64,000 bases of DNA from Gigaspora margarita (GCA_009809945.1 WTPW01000618.1:40384-104383); one strand, 5' to 3'; shown: positions 33,816-46,338, numbered from the stretch's first letter. The notes: a model not told the origin generated them from the letters alone. Made by a program: numbers and translations.

Positions 33816-36800
33816 AAAATTTAAAATGTCATAAAGACCTACAAAAATAATAAAGCTGCATAAGTTTGATGTTCAATTTAAAAATGCAAGACAATAATAA
33901 AAGTAAACCCCTTATCTTTTGAATTTGACTTTAATCTTAATAACCCTTGCGAGACTCAATTCGACGGACTGAATCGACTTGTAACATCGTATTGGCTTAT
34001 TATAACTCGAATTCTGTGTGACGAGTTTTGTTAACAGTTAATTCTTTTTAAATTTCTCACGTGACTCCGGTTACCTTTGAACTTCGTATAACTTTCCCGT
34101 GTCGAAATTATCCTAATCATCAACCCAAAATTACTGATACTTTTAATTATATATTTATCACCCACATTGATATCAATCATTATCAGTACTACCCCCATCG
34201 TCCCATATCACCTTTATAACCTAGTATCGTTTCATTCTATTAACCTTTACCATTAAATAAACTCTCCTTTTACTATCGCCTATTCATTTCTACCCGTAAT
34301 CGGTTGGAGCTTTAATTGGCACTATTGTCTATATGTATTACCGCTCTCTCAACTCAACCGTTACAATATGTAATCAGGACCCTGAAATACTTATAATTAT
34401 TATTGCTCGATCAGAGACCTTATTGCAAAAAATGAAGAAATTACACATGAGAATACGTCCGCTATACTGATCATGCCTCTAAACAGAGGAACACAGTTTG
34501 TAGCCCCAATCCTTCGAATCCCAATCCGAACGGCTGGACCACCGAAGTCAGAGGTCATTACACAAACCAACATCCATTAACAGAAAACAAACCTACATAA
34601 TTACTCTGTCCCCAAGGTATAATGTAAGTCCTATTCCTCTGACTTAACTGTGATAATACTACAACTCTATAATACGAGACCAAATTGGTCTACATAGGGA
34701 TTTTTAGAGAATCGAATTTGTAATGTTTCTGCTGTTAAAAACCAATAGTGGTCATTGCGCTATTCTAAGCAGCTGAGCCACTTAATAGCAAAAGGACAGG
34801 AGGGTAGAGAGGGTCGAAAGAGCCAGCCTAATTAAGGCGAGCGATATGAACAAAATGAATACCTAGTTTATTTAAATACTTAAATAGTAAATATTCATGA
34901 ATACGATTGCTTAGACTAATAAATGTTCTATGCGCATGCACTAAATAGAATGAAATTAAGTAGTAAACATTCATAAACTTTGATATACGTGCATTAAATT
35001 CATGTGTTAAATGGTAAATATTATGAACTTGGATAACTTAATGTTTCATTATTCATAATAAAGGTAATTATAAATAGTAAACAAAGTTGGAATAACTTAC
35101 TTTGAAATATTTATATTAATAAACATTCTTTTATACTCATGCACTAAATTTAAATAAACTAATAAAATGAACGAAATGATATGTAAATATTCATGAATGT
35201 GATATCTTGATTAAATACTAAGACTAATATAAATATACAGTATATTCTTTATACTCATGAACTTGGGTAGTTTAATTAGAGTTGTTATCTACTTGGATAT
35301 CTCAGCTCGAGATGTAGATGTGGATTCAAAAGTCATAAATTTCTAATGGTTGATACACGTCAATCAATTGAGTCACGTGTTAAACTATAGCTTTATTGTC
35401 TCAGTTCTATTCTACAAAACGCATCTAAGTTTAATGCACATTATACTCACATTCTAAGATAAAAATTGTAAATTCCTAACCTGGGTTACCCAGGTATAAA
35501 CTCTACTCTCCCATTCTTGTATGTTATAATGCCTGTAANCTTAAATNTCTACAGGCATAATTTAAGAAAAAAAGCNANGATAAGGTCAATTTGGCAGTTC
35601 TNACAGCGGGTGACCTNTNGGTTTGCTCACAGTTGACCACCCAGGTGGTCATAATTCAACCTGGGCCACCTGCCCACCTGCCGGTAACCTGCGTGATAAC
35701 TACCCAGCTCGAAACACTAGCCAGAGTTGTATTGATGACTAAAATCTAAAGTTCACATTTTTGCAATATGAATTTTTTAGTCAAATTACCATAAGAATTA
35801 CTTCAATTAATCCAAATATCCATGCCTCAATCGAGTTCTAACAATTTGGAGTTTTCATAGTGAATTCATAATTAAAATAGTTTATAAAAGTTTATAGTTG
35901 ATAACACATTTTACAAGTAGATAATAAAAAAGTTAAAAAAATAATAATTTTTCTGAACTAATTTAACATGATTATAATATGAACACTAAAATGTAATCTA
36001 TATAAAAGTTTAATTATAATTTTCTAATTTTTATTTTAATGGTTAAATTAATTTCAACAGTTGAATTAATTTTAATAGTTAAATTAATTTCAACAGTTGA
36101 ATTAATTTTAACAGTTTAATTAATTTTAACAACTGAATAGATTTCAACAATTGAATTAATTTCAACAATTAAATTAATTTTTGATACAAAAATAATTTTG
36201 GTTTCAACAGTTGAATTTAATTTCTACTGTTGAAATATCTTAAAATTAAATTTTAATTTCACTCCCACTTATATGCACGCATCAATACCATAAAACGTAA
36301 TATACGTGCCATTCTGCCACATTTTGGTTCATGTTTCATGCCTTTACGTGTCACATTACACATGCCAATCCAGACAACCTCATGCCAACCCGTACCAACA
36401 CCCGGACCACTTTTCTCATAGGGTTATACGAATACATTTAAAAGAAATAGAACTTATCTACATTATTACATTTTATAATTAAATTATAATATATTGTTGC
36501 CTAATTTCACATCTTCATTATTTCATTTCAGCTACTTTATTTCAATGATAATTGTACTTAACATCGCTTATATCACATCTTGTTATCTTTTTATACACAG
36601 CTTTTGTTTATTTTAAACCATGTTATTGACAAGAGGGAGATTTAAATTACACAAAATAATTATAACATGCAGTGCACAGGAATGAAACTAGGTAAAAAAA
36701 AATGAAAAAAATAAAAACGCGATCAGGCTATCTAGCATATTAGTTACAGCTTTTAAATTCTATAAATTAACATATAATTTGACTACAAAAACAGGATAAA

Positions 36801-36829
36801 ATTTATTAATTAAGTCTGCCTACTGCTAC

Positions 36830-36830
<1 letters not shown>

Positions 36831-36861
<31 letters not shown>
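36831..36861. repeat. (TAA)n microsatellite
   Basis: Uninterrupted TAA/AAT trinucleotide run of about ten units. Confidence 0.9.
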
Positions 36862-36959
36862 TATAAACAAATAGTTAACGTATCTTTCAAAATAGATAAG
36901 TGAATCTACATCCATATTATTTCTCGCTCAGATTTCTTCATCAATTATTTTGAACTTTA

Positions 36960-37305
36960 TTAAATATTTATATACTGTGTTCATAGCAATTTTATGTTCA
37001 CATGTTATACTCATGTGACGAGCATAAATGAAGATAGAAAGCGCTATAGTATGGCACATTTGGCGCATTTTACTTAAATAAATAAAGTAGCAAGTTCGAG
37101 CTCATTTTATGTATAGTGTATTCAACTTGCTACACATGACAACAAGTGAGGTACTAGATGTGAAGAGAACAAGTGAACAAAACAAGCGAAATAAGCAAGT
37201 ACTGAGATTTACTTTACTCTTTATAATCGATGCATCATTATCAATATGCTTGCATATGATTAGTGATGTGCCATTTATATGATACCTGAAAATTTTTAGC
37301 ATATA
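36960..37305. repeat. Left part of a duplicated ~550-bp segment, copy 1
   Basis: Shares with 42470-42778 the ordered blocks TGTTCACATG, CTATRGTATGGCA, TTTACTT, CTCAACTT, GAAGAGAACAAGTRGACAA and AGTAAGTACT-like text. Copy 1 continues after the hAT insertion at 42102-42340. Confidence 0.6.
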
Positions 37306-37313
37306 GTATGTAC

Positions 37314-40300
37314 TAGGCTTTTGCATGGGCCTGGGCTACCCACGGATACCCATGGGTAGTACCACAAGGACTGGGCCAGGGTATTAATTTTTGAACCTGC
37401 GGGTAAGGGTAAGGCTCCAGGTACTAAGCCATTACACAGATGGGTAGGGCTAGAGTAATATTGCTACCTGCGCTTTTGGCTCGTGGGTACCCATTAAAAC
37501 ATTTACATGCCTAACAACAATCATAATCCATATAGTGAATATACATATAGCAAATTAGTAATTCTTTTAATTCTTTAATTTTAAAAAATTTAATAATCCA
37601 ATAATCACTAATAATAATAACAGATAACCAACATGTAATGTCTGTCATCCAACATGCTGAATTGCCAATGAACTAAGTGCCACTGCACTAAAGTACCAAT
37701 ACACTAAAGTATCAACACACCAAAATATTAAAATACTAATAAAGTTGCCAAAAAATTATGATGAACAATCCTGCTTTTGCAATATGAGTAACTTTACAGA
37801 TAGTCGCAATTAAGACTATAAATATAAATAACTCAATAGAAACCTTAACAGATAACTCAATGGATAACTATAGTGAACCTGTTAACATATATAACTCTTT
37901 AAAAAACTATAATATTGATAACCAAGATATTGATAACATACTTTTAATGATTCTGTTTCAACATTTTTTGAACTAGTTTACCTATTACCAACTTTGATAC
38001 TAGCTCGATTAAGGGTAGAGTGTATGTCAATCATTTTTCATATGATTTTCATGGTACAAGAGAAAATCATATATAACAAAAAATATGCCCCTGATAAAAA
38101 TTTTCAAGGTTATAATTAACCCTTGTCAAAATTTCATGGCATGTAAATTAAAACCTCTATTTATAGTAGGGAAATTTCTAGAAGCAATTTCATTTTAAAA
38201 AAATATACTTGTATATGCAGTAAAACTTTTCTGGGTTAACCCAAAATTTTCTGGGTACCCTGAAAGTTCCCTTGAAATTTCTGGGTAGCTTACCCAATCA
38301 TATTTGTCTTTTTTCTTTTTTTTTTATATCAACGTTTACCTTTAGGAAAATTTCTGGTTAACACTTTTGAATAAGCAGGCTATAGATTCAATAAATGTAT
38401 CGTTGTTTTTTTTACTTTTTTTTTTATTTCTGCTATTGTTTTTATTTTATTTTGGAGTTTATTCTATAGAACAGCTCTTGGGCAGAATCAAAGAACTAGA
38501 AAGCTATACTAAATCAAGCCAAGCCAGAAAAAATTGATCACCAAATTTGAAGTTTCTCTTAGAACAATGTCTTTGATTTTGGTGACAGTAATTTGGGTCT
38601 TGGCTGTCATAATGTAAACAGTACTATCCAAAATTATAGTTAAGGTTTGGGTTAAAGTTAGAGTTAGGGTTGGTTCGTAGGTTTATTTCTTTTAGCCTTT
38701 CTTTGTTGTTCTATTTTTTTTGTTGCCGGTGGGGTATAGTATCTAGAAAATTTTTATTTGTATGAGTAGAATTGTATAGTATAAATATTCAAATAAAAAA
38801 AACTTTTTTATTAGGCCATATAAAGTTAATTTATTGTTTAATAAAAATTTTTATATGTTTTTGATATTTATAACAATAGTCCTCTGATCACTATATCAAG
38901 ATCACAGGAGGATCAGTTATTAAGCAAAAACTTCATTAATATTTTATTTTTAACTTTTTTTTATTTTTATTTATTAAGCAATTTATTTTATTAAAATAAA
39001 ATAATGAGCTGTCCTAAAGAAACTCCAATGAAAGAGTAATCACTAAAAAAAACAGTAGCAAAAAGAAAAAAAGAAAAGCTAAAAAAAATAACATATCATT
39101 TGTTAGATCTATAGCCTACTCAACTAAAGGGGTCTTCCTAAATTAAATGCCAGTAAAAGAAAAAAAAAGCTTAGAAAAGTATAAAAAAAAAATTATACGT
39201 ATCATAGAAAATTCTATAGGTTCAATTTCCACATGTGTTATACAAAAAAGAATTACTATCGATTTTTATATTAGAAATGATTAACATACCCTCTACCCTT
39301 AATAGCACAACCACTAATGGAATTAGCCATACTAATAGCGAAACCTCTAGCAAAACCATATTATCAAAGCATATATCACCTGTATGGAACAGTTTTCTCT
39401 TAGTTCAAAATGAACAAAAAGCTAAATATAAATACTGTAATAAGTTGTTAAGTCATAAAAAAGGAAGTGAAACATCACATCTTCAGTGTCATTTCGATTC
39501 TTGCCTTAAGCATCAAAGATCATTATTCTATAATAGTGGTTCAAATTCAAATTTACCAAATGGCCAAACTCAGTTAAGATTTAATACTCAAACAAGAAAA
39601 AGGACATATTCAAGAGATTCAACTTGGAATGACTTAACTAATATGGTATTTTTGGATAAGATAAGCTTTCAGTTTGTAGAAAGAAAGTTTTGCAAGCTCA
39701 TTAACAGATTATTATCTGATTTCAGCATTAGTACTAATACAATCAAGCAAGATATCATAATGGCTTATAGTAAAAGAAAGGCATTAATTAAAGAAATCCT
39801 TCAGAATGCTGAGAGTAGAATTTCTCTCATGTGCAATGCTTGGACATCACTTCAGCAACTTGGATACTTGGAAGTTACTGTGTATTTTCTTAACAAAGAA
39901 TAGAATCACATTTTTATTTTGTTACATTTTTATTAATTCCCTATTCACAAACTGGAATTAATATCGCTAATTATATTAAAATAGAATTAGATAAGTGGTT
40001 TATTACTACTAAGATAAGAAGAAAGTAGTTTATGTTTTATACTAGCATTCAAATTTAATTAAAATATTATATTCTATTAATATATTTGCAAACAATTATA
40101 CTTGATAATGCTACTTTGAATGATGTTGCAATTCATGAACTAGCTGATCTTATTTCTTAAGACTTATATATTAAAATTAACAAAGAGCTCTTTTATAATC
40201 ATTGTCTTGCCCACATTCTGAATCTTATCATAAAAAACAGTTTAAAATAAATCAGAAAAATTATTAAAAAGGTAATTATATGTGCTAACTAAAAAAAACT

Positions 40301-42101
40301 AGAAGATTACTACAATAATTTTTTTGATAATAACAATATTGTTATTAAATTTGTTTAGATTCATAGTTGTGTTAAGGCAATACACACATTGCTGAGGAGA
40401 TGTCAAATATTTTTTGAATATTTGTGAATCAGAATCCATAAAGCCCATAATTCCACTATCGAACAGTAATACCCACTAGAATTCTACATTTTTGATGTTA
40501 CAATCAGTTGCAAGAGTTGTAAATATAGTTACTAGAATAAAAGATAGAGATAAAACATTTCCTGACATATCTACTAATGAAGAATAGAAAAATGCAAATG
40601 CTATTTCTAATGTTTTAAGACCATTTTATAATTGTATTTATTTAGAAAATATAATTTATAATTAATGAATAATTAAGTTAAAATTATTTTTTAAAATAAA
40701 AATAGGTATGAAGAAAGCATCAGCAACTTTATACCCAACTTTTAATAGTACCTTTCCTTGGTTTGGAATATTTGTACTCATCTCTTAAGTATGGAATCTC
40801 ATTCAGATAGCTTTATTCATGATATCTCTCAAGTTATGATCATAAAGTTCAACAAGTATTGAGAACATAACAGTTTCTTATAAATAATCATGTGTATCCT
40901 TGATTCCTGCTACAAAATGCAAATCATTTCATATTAATATCACAAAAAGAAAAATTGGCATCATATTGTCTTGATAAAAAAATGCAAAATATTTGAGTAA
41001 AGTATGTATATTTATCAACTAAACATTATATATATTTTTTCTTATCTTATTTTAAACTATTAATAAAATTAGATTTGAAGATTTATATCTTCATACATAT
41101 CATTTCTCATCAACTAGTGATCACAATAATAGAAATATTGTTAATACCAAAAATAATACATCAATATTTGAAAACCATATTGATAATTTCTTCAAATATG
41201 CTACAAAACAAATCTGATTAGCAAAAATAATTTACTTTCTGAAGTGAAACAATATTTAGATGAACCAATTGCATCAAAAATACTAACATACTTGATAGTG
41301 AATACATAATAAGGATCAACTTTTCAATTTATTAGCAATGGCCTAAGACTTTTTAGCTATATCTGCTACAAGCATTGCATTAAACTATGCAGGTCATCTA
41401 ATTGATGATAACCATACTTTATTAGACCCAGATACAATAATTGCACTAATGTACTAAAGAAATTGGCTGAATATAGTAAATAAGTATAGCTGGAATTTAT
41501 AAATGCTTTTCATTTAACTTTTATAAATTTTTTAATATATTTTTTTTAAAAAAAAATTCTGGGAATAAATTTGTTTTTTTTGATTTTTATAAAAATTATA
41601 GGTAAATTATTTTTGATCTATACAAATCTTTTTTGAATAAAACTAAAATTTTAATAAAAGTGTTTTATTTTTTTGTTCAATTTAAAAAGTTTTTAATATT
41701 TAAATATAATCTTATTATGTTATACTTAATATTGCTCAGCTTATATATAAGTTTTGATAATTATAATCTCATATTGTAATTTGAACTATAATTAGGTTCA
41801 AAAATTTTCTATAATTCATAATTTACATGTAATAAAAGGTTTTAGTTAGAAATTAATTGGCTTAGCAATGATTATACAAACTAAAAGGTCCTTGAATACT
41901 TAATAAAAAATAATAAGAAAAAAAAACCAAAAAAATTTGCACTTTGTATTTTCTTTCTGTATTTAACTTTTTTTTACCTTCTCCCAAATGCCAAAATATA
42001 TATATTTTACTTTTATTGTATTTATAAATCTCAACATTTATATATATATATACCGGTATACATAAAAGTACTTGACCCTACCTGGCCTATGCAGAAGCCT
42101 A
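37314..42101 (+). mobile_element. Full-length hAT transposon, inactive
   Basis: 4,788 bp. Ends TAGGCTTTTGCATGGGCCTG and TAGGCTTCTGCATAGGCCAG (right, reverse-complemented). Flanking octamers GTATGTAC (37306-37313) and GTAAGTAA (42102-42109) match at 6 of 8, an aged 8-bp duplication. Left subterminal sequence is rich in CCCA(C/T)GGGTA-type palindromic repeats. It contains a decayed hAT transposase. Confidence 0.8.
39277..41470 (+). pseudogene. hAT transposase remnant
   Basis: ATG at 39277 opens a 208-codon frame to TAG at 39901. It holds a BED-finger-like region (SPVWNSF, KYKYCNKLLSHKKGSETSHL, then CHFDSC) with the first zinc cysteine replaced by Tyr, then the hAT helical domain and SLMCNAWTSLQQLGYLEVT. 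Past the stop the reading resumes as PYSQTGINIANY, IILDNATLNDVAIHELADL, FYNHCLAHILNLII and, at 41320-41470, the C-terminal dimerisation block QLFNLLAMA, DFLAISATSIALNYAGHL, LLDPDTIIALMY. Multiple stops and frame changes separate these blocks. The TAG at 39901 sits where Trp is usual. The motif order is that of hAT transposases (family knowledge). Confidence 0.85.
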
Positions 42102-42340
42102 GTAAGTAATGTATGTATAGTTCTTTTCAGATATTTGATTGGCTGGAAAAGTGATCAGCAAAAATTTTAGCATACAGTATACACAGTACATATAGTAATA
42201 TACATGACACATCACTATACATGATAACATATATAGCTATTATCTTTTCATATAAGCCTCTATTTAATATAAACCACAAATTTGGTTATTCTTGCAATAA
42301 TAGCCTAGTGTGACTTCATCAATGCATAGAGCTATTATTC
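42102..42340. repeat. Right part of duplicated segment, copy 1
   Basis: CTATTATCTTTTCATATAAGCC, CACAAA, CTTGCAATAATAGCCTAG and ATCAATGCATAGAGCTATT recur in the same order at 43100-43240. The tandem copy is interrupted at a different place by a different hAT-type insert. Confidence 0.6.
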
Positions 42341-42469
42341 TTACTCAGATCCTTTGTAAATATAATATTATAAAGATACATAAAGTAGTGGTGCCCCACT
42401 TTATTACTTCTCTTATATTATGACATACTTGTGCTCTTTTGTCAATTTTACTATGTTTACATGTTACCT

Positions 42470-42778
42470 ATTAGCTTGACATTATATGTTTACTATGTGT
42501 TCATATGACAAAGTACAAAATAAGAAAATACAGGTCCATGCTATGGTATGGCATATTCTATTTATTTTACTTTTTACTTCTTTACATTTTTTAACACTGC
42601 GGTAGCATACTCAACTTATAAGCATGATAACTAGCAGGATGTAACGTATTTAAAGGGGTTTGAGTAGTTTAATCATAAAGAAGTCAAATCATAATTGCGC
42701 AATGAAGAGAACAAGTAGACAAGAAAAGTAAAGTAAGATAGCACTAAACTTCCCAATTATACCCACATGTTTTTATTA
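42470..42778. repeat. Left part of duplicated segment, copy 2
   Basis: Diverged counterpart of 36960-37305; ends at the 8-bp duplication of the MITE at 42787, beyond which 43085-43250 continues copy 2. Confidence 0.55.
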
Positions 42779-42786
42779 CCTGTATG

Positions 42787-43076
42787 TAGAGTTCGAGGCA
42801 CAGAGGCATGGGCATGCCTTTTGGGCATGCCTTAGGGGCATGCCTTAGGGGCATGCCTTTCAGCCATTAGGCATGCTCAGTCATGTGACATAAATATCAT
42901 ATCTGATTGGCTAATATGGTTGAAAGCATAGACGGTAAGCAACATCAAAGAACGGAAAGCAATTGTTTAATATTTTCCATATGAAAAGGGCATGCCTATA
43001 GGCACAAGGGGCATGCCTCAACTCAAGTCATGCCCTCAGAGGCATGCCTAATTTTTTACCTGTGCCTCAAACCCTA
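42787..43076. mobile_element. hAT-type MITE rich in GGGCATGCC
   Basis: 290 bp. Ends TAGAGTTCGAGGCACAG and TAGGGTTTGAGGCACAG (right, reverse-complemented). Flanks CCTGTATG (42779-42786) and CCTGCATG (43077-43084) differ at one base, an 8-bp duplication. Subterminal zones carry at least eight GGCATGCC palindromes, a likely transposase-binding array. Non-coding. Confidence 0.85.
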
Positions 43077-43084
43077 CCTGCATG

Positions 43085-43850
43085 TTTATAAATCACATGC
43101 ATTTCTATTATCTTATACAATCGTATGCATATCCATTGTCTTTCTATACAGCCTTAATTCATATAAGCTACAAAAGAGTGACCCTTGCTATAATAACCCT
43201 AGCATAACTTTGTCAATGCATAGAGCTATTTTACTAACAACCACTTTATAGACAACTTAGTCATAAGCAATTAATTTACAGATAAGGTACTTTTACAAAT
43301 GGTTAATTCACAAACAAATTCATTTTGTGGATATGTTTCAAGAATGTTTTTATAAATTGTACCAAGTATAAATTTAAGTCCCTGACTGACAATAACAAGA
43401 ATTAATTTGTTTGTAAAATCAGTTAGTAAAATAACTATCTGTTATGTTAAGCAAACTTATCTATGAATTAATCAACTATAAAATAGTCTTGCTTGTAATT
43501 TAAGGGGTTTATGAAATTATATGAAATTTATAATTTAAATCTTAAGGCATAATATTATATTATATCTCAGAGTAGCACAAATATCAAATCTGTATGCTTA
43601 TATATGAATAACAGTATACTGTATTATACCACACAGCACATAAACATGTGAAATCATAGATTTTTTAATGTTTAATCAAATGCAAGATTTTGCAAATAAT
43701 ATTCTAGATAGCAGATAACTATACACTTTGTCAATTTGCATAATTGTGTTCTAGTAACTCCATTAATTTGCATGACTGCGTTCCTGGTAACTTTATCAAT
43801 TTGTAACTGCATTTCTAGCATTTTCTTATAGTAGATTACAAAAAATCTGT
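43085..43850. other. Duplicated-segment end and AT-rich spacer
   Basis: 43085-43250 is the right part of duplicated segment copy 2. The rest is AT-rich with a TTTGCATR.CTG.GTTC.AGTAAC.. motif repeated three times at 43733-43830; no gene. Confidence 0.45.
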
Positions 43851-44177
43851 GAAGTACAAGTTTATGGTAAAAATTAACTGAAGAACTAAGCTTATTTTTA
43901 TTATGTATCAAAAATATGAATCAAAAATTGGGGTTGATATCTATTTAAATGCATGTATATTCTTATAAAACACAAAAATATACTACTTAAACTTAATCCA
44001 TATCAGTAGAGTGTTATCTTAACTTGATAAAATCAAACATAATCAATGAAGCTCTTTAATTACAAATTTATTAATGGTTATATATCAATATTATCATTAA
44101 CCAATTTTTTATACTAGATTATTATAAAATAATTATAAAAATAAATTTACATTTATTAGCACAAATATCTAATGAAA
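43851..44177. repeat. Dispersed repeat, copy 2, left part
   Basis: Counterpart of 25440-26035 (GGTAAAAATTAACTGAAGAA, ATGAATCAAAAATTGGGG, TTATTAATGGTTATAT). It is interrupted at 44195 by a retroposon and resumes at 45226 (TTTTTAACTTGAAGCTCTC). Confidence 0.7.
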
Positions 44178-44194
44178 GTATATATAGTATTTTT

Positions 44195-45225
44195 TTTTTT
44201 TTTTNTATTCAAAGTGTCTGCTTAGGGATCAGAAAATTTTATTCAAGATTTTAGGGCCGTTGGTAATCCCACATGGGGACTACTGACATTTGTTACAATG
44301 ATGAGAGTACAACTAGCCACACTCACAACTTTTGGTTGCCTATTTAAGTAGCTACCCTAAGGTTCTACACTAGCTGCCATACCTGCAACCCACATACTGG
44401 CATTGCCTATTTAAACCCTCTGATCCTTGTCCCTCCTGCCAACCCTCTTGTATCACTAGAACATTGTTCCAGATACTGGTTCTATGCCCTTAGGACTCCA
44501 TACACCAGGCAGGTATCCTCACAGAAAACTTAGTAGAGTGGTACCTGTCCCATACAGATATTCACCTACACTTCAGTAATTATCGCTATGGCTCGCGCCA
44601 ACATTTGCAAGACAAGGTAACCTCTGTCCTCTTACCAATACCTACTTCTGCCCTTGCAAAGTTCACCAACCCTAGTACCCCATCCCTTCGTCTTCCTGAG
44701 CATATTCCTCGGTACTTCCCAAAACTCCCAATCTGATTGCCTGGAAGGATCGGTCAGCCCAGCTTTAAGATGCCATTATGGTCTCCCTTTCCTTGGTTCA
44801 TGCTTCTGTAATATGTGTCCTTTTCCTCCAGTATGACTCTGGTGGCTCAGTTGGTAGGGTCCTCCGATCCTCTATATATCCTAGTTTTTCTGGCTAGCCT
44901 ACCTATTCTGACTCTATTTTGTGATACTGTCGAAAGCTGACTATTCTCTGCTCGGGGCTTGCCAAGCATGTTTCTCATTCCAGCGCCCTCGGGGGTTATT
45001 TTTACCCGCCCTTATGCAGGGCTCCCAAATCGGTATTGTTGTTATACCAATACACCCTTGGTGCAACCCAAGTTACAGATCTACTAATTCAGCTTATAGT
45101 TTGAGTTAACATAACACAGTTATAAATTTTGAAAAACATCTCCGGTGGGATTCGAACTCTGTACCTGTAGTCACAAATGCTTGGGGGGTGACAAACATCC
45201 AACTTTACTAAGTCGCCACACCCCT
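44195..45225 (-). mobile_element. SINE-like retroposon A (tRNA-derived head, poly(A), 17-bp duplication)
   Basis: Read on the minus strand it begins at 45225 with GGGGTGTGGCGACTTAGTAA (box A-like, 45207-45218), then a box B AGAGTTCGAATCC (45148-45160), the spacing of a tRNA gene promoter, and ends at 44195-44204 in a poly(A) run (T-run on plus). The same 17-mer GTATATATAGTATTTTT lies at 44178-44194 and 45226-45242. Internal promoter, A-tail and a long perfect target duplication are the hallmarks of LINE-mobilised SINEs. At 1,031 bp it is long for a SINE. The body is much more GC-rich than its surroundings. Short open frames inside are not supported as genes. Relatives: 52969, 54955, 59099. 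Confidence 0.75.
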
Positions 45226-45289
45226 GTATATATAGTATTTTTAACTTGAAGCTCTCAGCTATTTTTATATAGTAATAGAGTTATTTTTC

Positions 45290-45840
45290 AATAGGTTATA
45301 AAAAAAATTTGATTAATAGAAAATTGATCAAAAAAAATAAAATAAACTAAACAAATAAAAAAAATAAAAAATCAAATAAAAAATAAAATAAATAAAAATA
45401 AATAAAATAATTAATAAAAAAAATACAAAAAATAAACAGAAAATCAATTAATAAATTTAATAATAAACTAAAAAAATTAAAAAGGCCAAAAAAATTAAAA
45501 AATAAAGCTAAAAAGTTAAAAAAAATAAAATTTCAAAAATAAATATAAAAAAAAATAAATCAATAAAAAAAATTAAACAAATAAATAATATTTAAAAAAA
45601 ATAAATTAATAAAAAAAATTAAATAAATAAACAATAAAAAGTAAATAAAAATGAATAAATAAATAAATAATACAATAAACAAAAATTTAATAAAAAAAAA
45701 TAAAGTAAAATAAAAATAAAATAAAATAATAAAAAATTAAAAAATAAAAAAAAATCAGAAAATAAAAAAGAATAAGTTAACAAAAAAATTAAAAAATACA
45801 AAATCAGTAACTATAAAAAAATAAATATTTTTAAAAATAA
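45290..45840. repeat. A/T low-complexity tract
   Basis: About 550 bp almost entirely of A and T with (A)nTAAA units; apparent minus-strand Phe/Leu-rich frames are composition artefacts. Confidence 0.8.
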
Positions 45841-46338
45841 ACTAGTTATACTAAATTATACCACTGGTGCCAACTTCACAATAATTTTCACCAATCAAAA
45901 TTTTTAAATGCAGTATAACTAAAAATAAAATGCAATATAAAATTTGTTATTATGTTTTTTTTTGAAAATATACCTTATAGCTCAAAATTTTATATTTTTT
46001 TAAAAAAAATAATTTCTTGTATAATTTTACTATAAACTATGCCTTACTATAATCTCTAACTTAGCAATAGTATTATATTTATTAAATTTTTAATTTTGGT
46101 TTATTTTTTTTGTTTATTTATTTTAATAATCTGCATATTATATAATATATAAAGTTAGCTCCACAGGTGTGATTTAATATAATGAAATAAAATAAAATAA
46201 AAAATTTTTAAAATAAAACAAAATAAAAATAAAAAATTAAAAATATCATAAAGTATAAAAATATTAAAAAATAAAATATTAAAAAATAAAAAAATTAAAA
46301 AATAAAAATATTAAAAAATAAAAAGGATAAGTTTAAAC
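45841..46338. other. AT-rich spacer
   Basis: AT-rich with a second A-rich tract (46190-46330); no gene. Confidence 0.4.

Larger units (their letters stand above)
31830..36273. mobile_element. 4.4-kb TIR element, no transposase seen
   Basis: 4,444 bp inserted in the MITE above. Terminal inverted repeat TATAGATGGGGGTGAAATTA (left) against TATAAGTGGGAGTGAAATTA (right, reverse-complemented). Exact target duplication TGCACGCA (31822-31829, 36274-36281); 9 bp is equally possible because the next base is T on both sides. Subterminal zones at both ends are AATTAATTTCAACAGTTGAA-type tandem repeats (31860-32100 and 36045-36240). The interior (33900-34830) is less AT-rich, has no open frame of note, and includes a hairpin MITE at 33480. 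Superfamily: duplication length fits MULE or hAT; the ends do not look hAT-like. Confidence 0.8.
31559..36423. mobile_element. TTA-duplication MITE (413 bp), split by a 4.4-kb insert
   Basis: Ends CCCTATGAAAAAGGCGGTCC and, reverse-complemented, CCCTATGAGAAAAGTGGTCC, with TTA on both sides (31556-31558, 36424-36426). Subtracting the insert 31830-36273 and one copy of its target duplication leaves 413 bp. The interior is rich in ACGTGCC/GGCACG, with ACGTGCCA repeated. The right half is shared with the hAT-like element at 23657, which includes the same CTCATAGG end. A 3-bp TTA duplication is compatible with PIF/Harbinger, but the CCCTATG end is not a familiar one. Confidence 0.75.

Noticed and set aside
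44835-44865. TGGCTCAGTTGGTAGGGTCC, which looks like the D-arm of a tRNA
   Set aside because: No matching anticodon stem, T-arm or box B follows on the same strand; not called as a tRNA gene.
44654-45109. Two Pro/Ser-rich plus-strand frames
   Set aside because: They lie antisense within SINE-like element A and have no homologous open frame in copies B, C or D.
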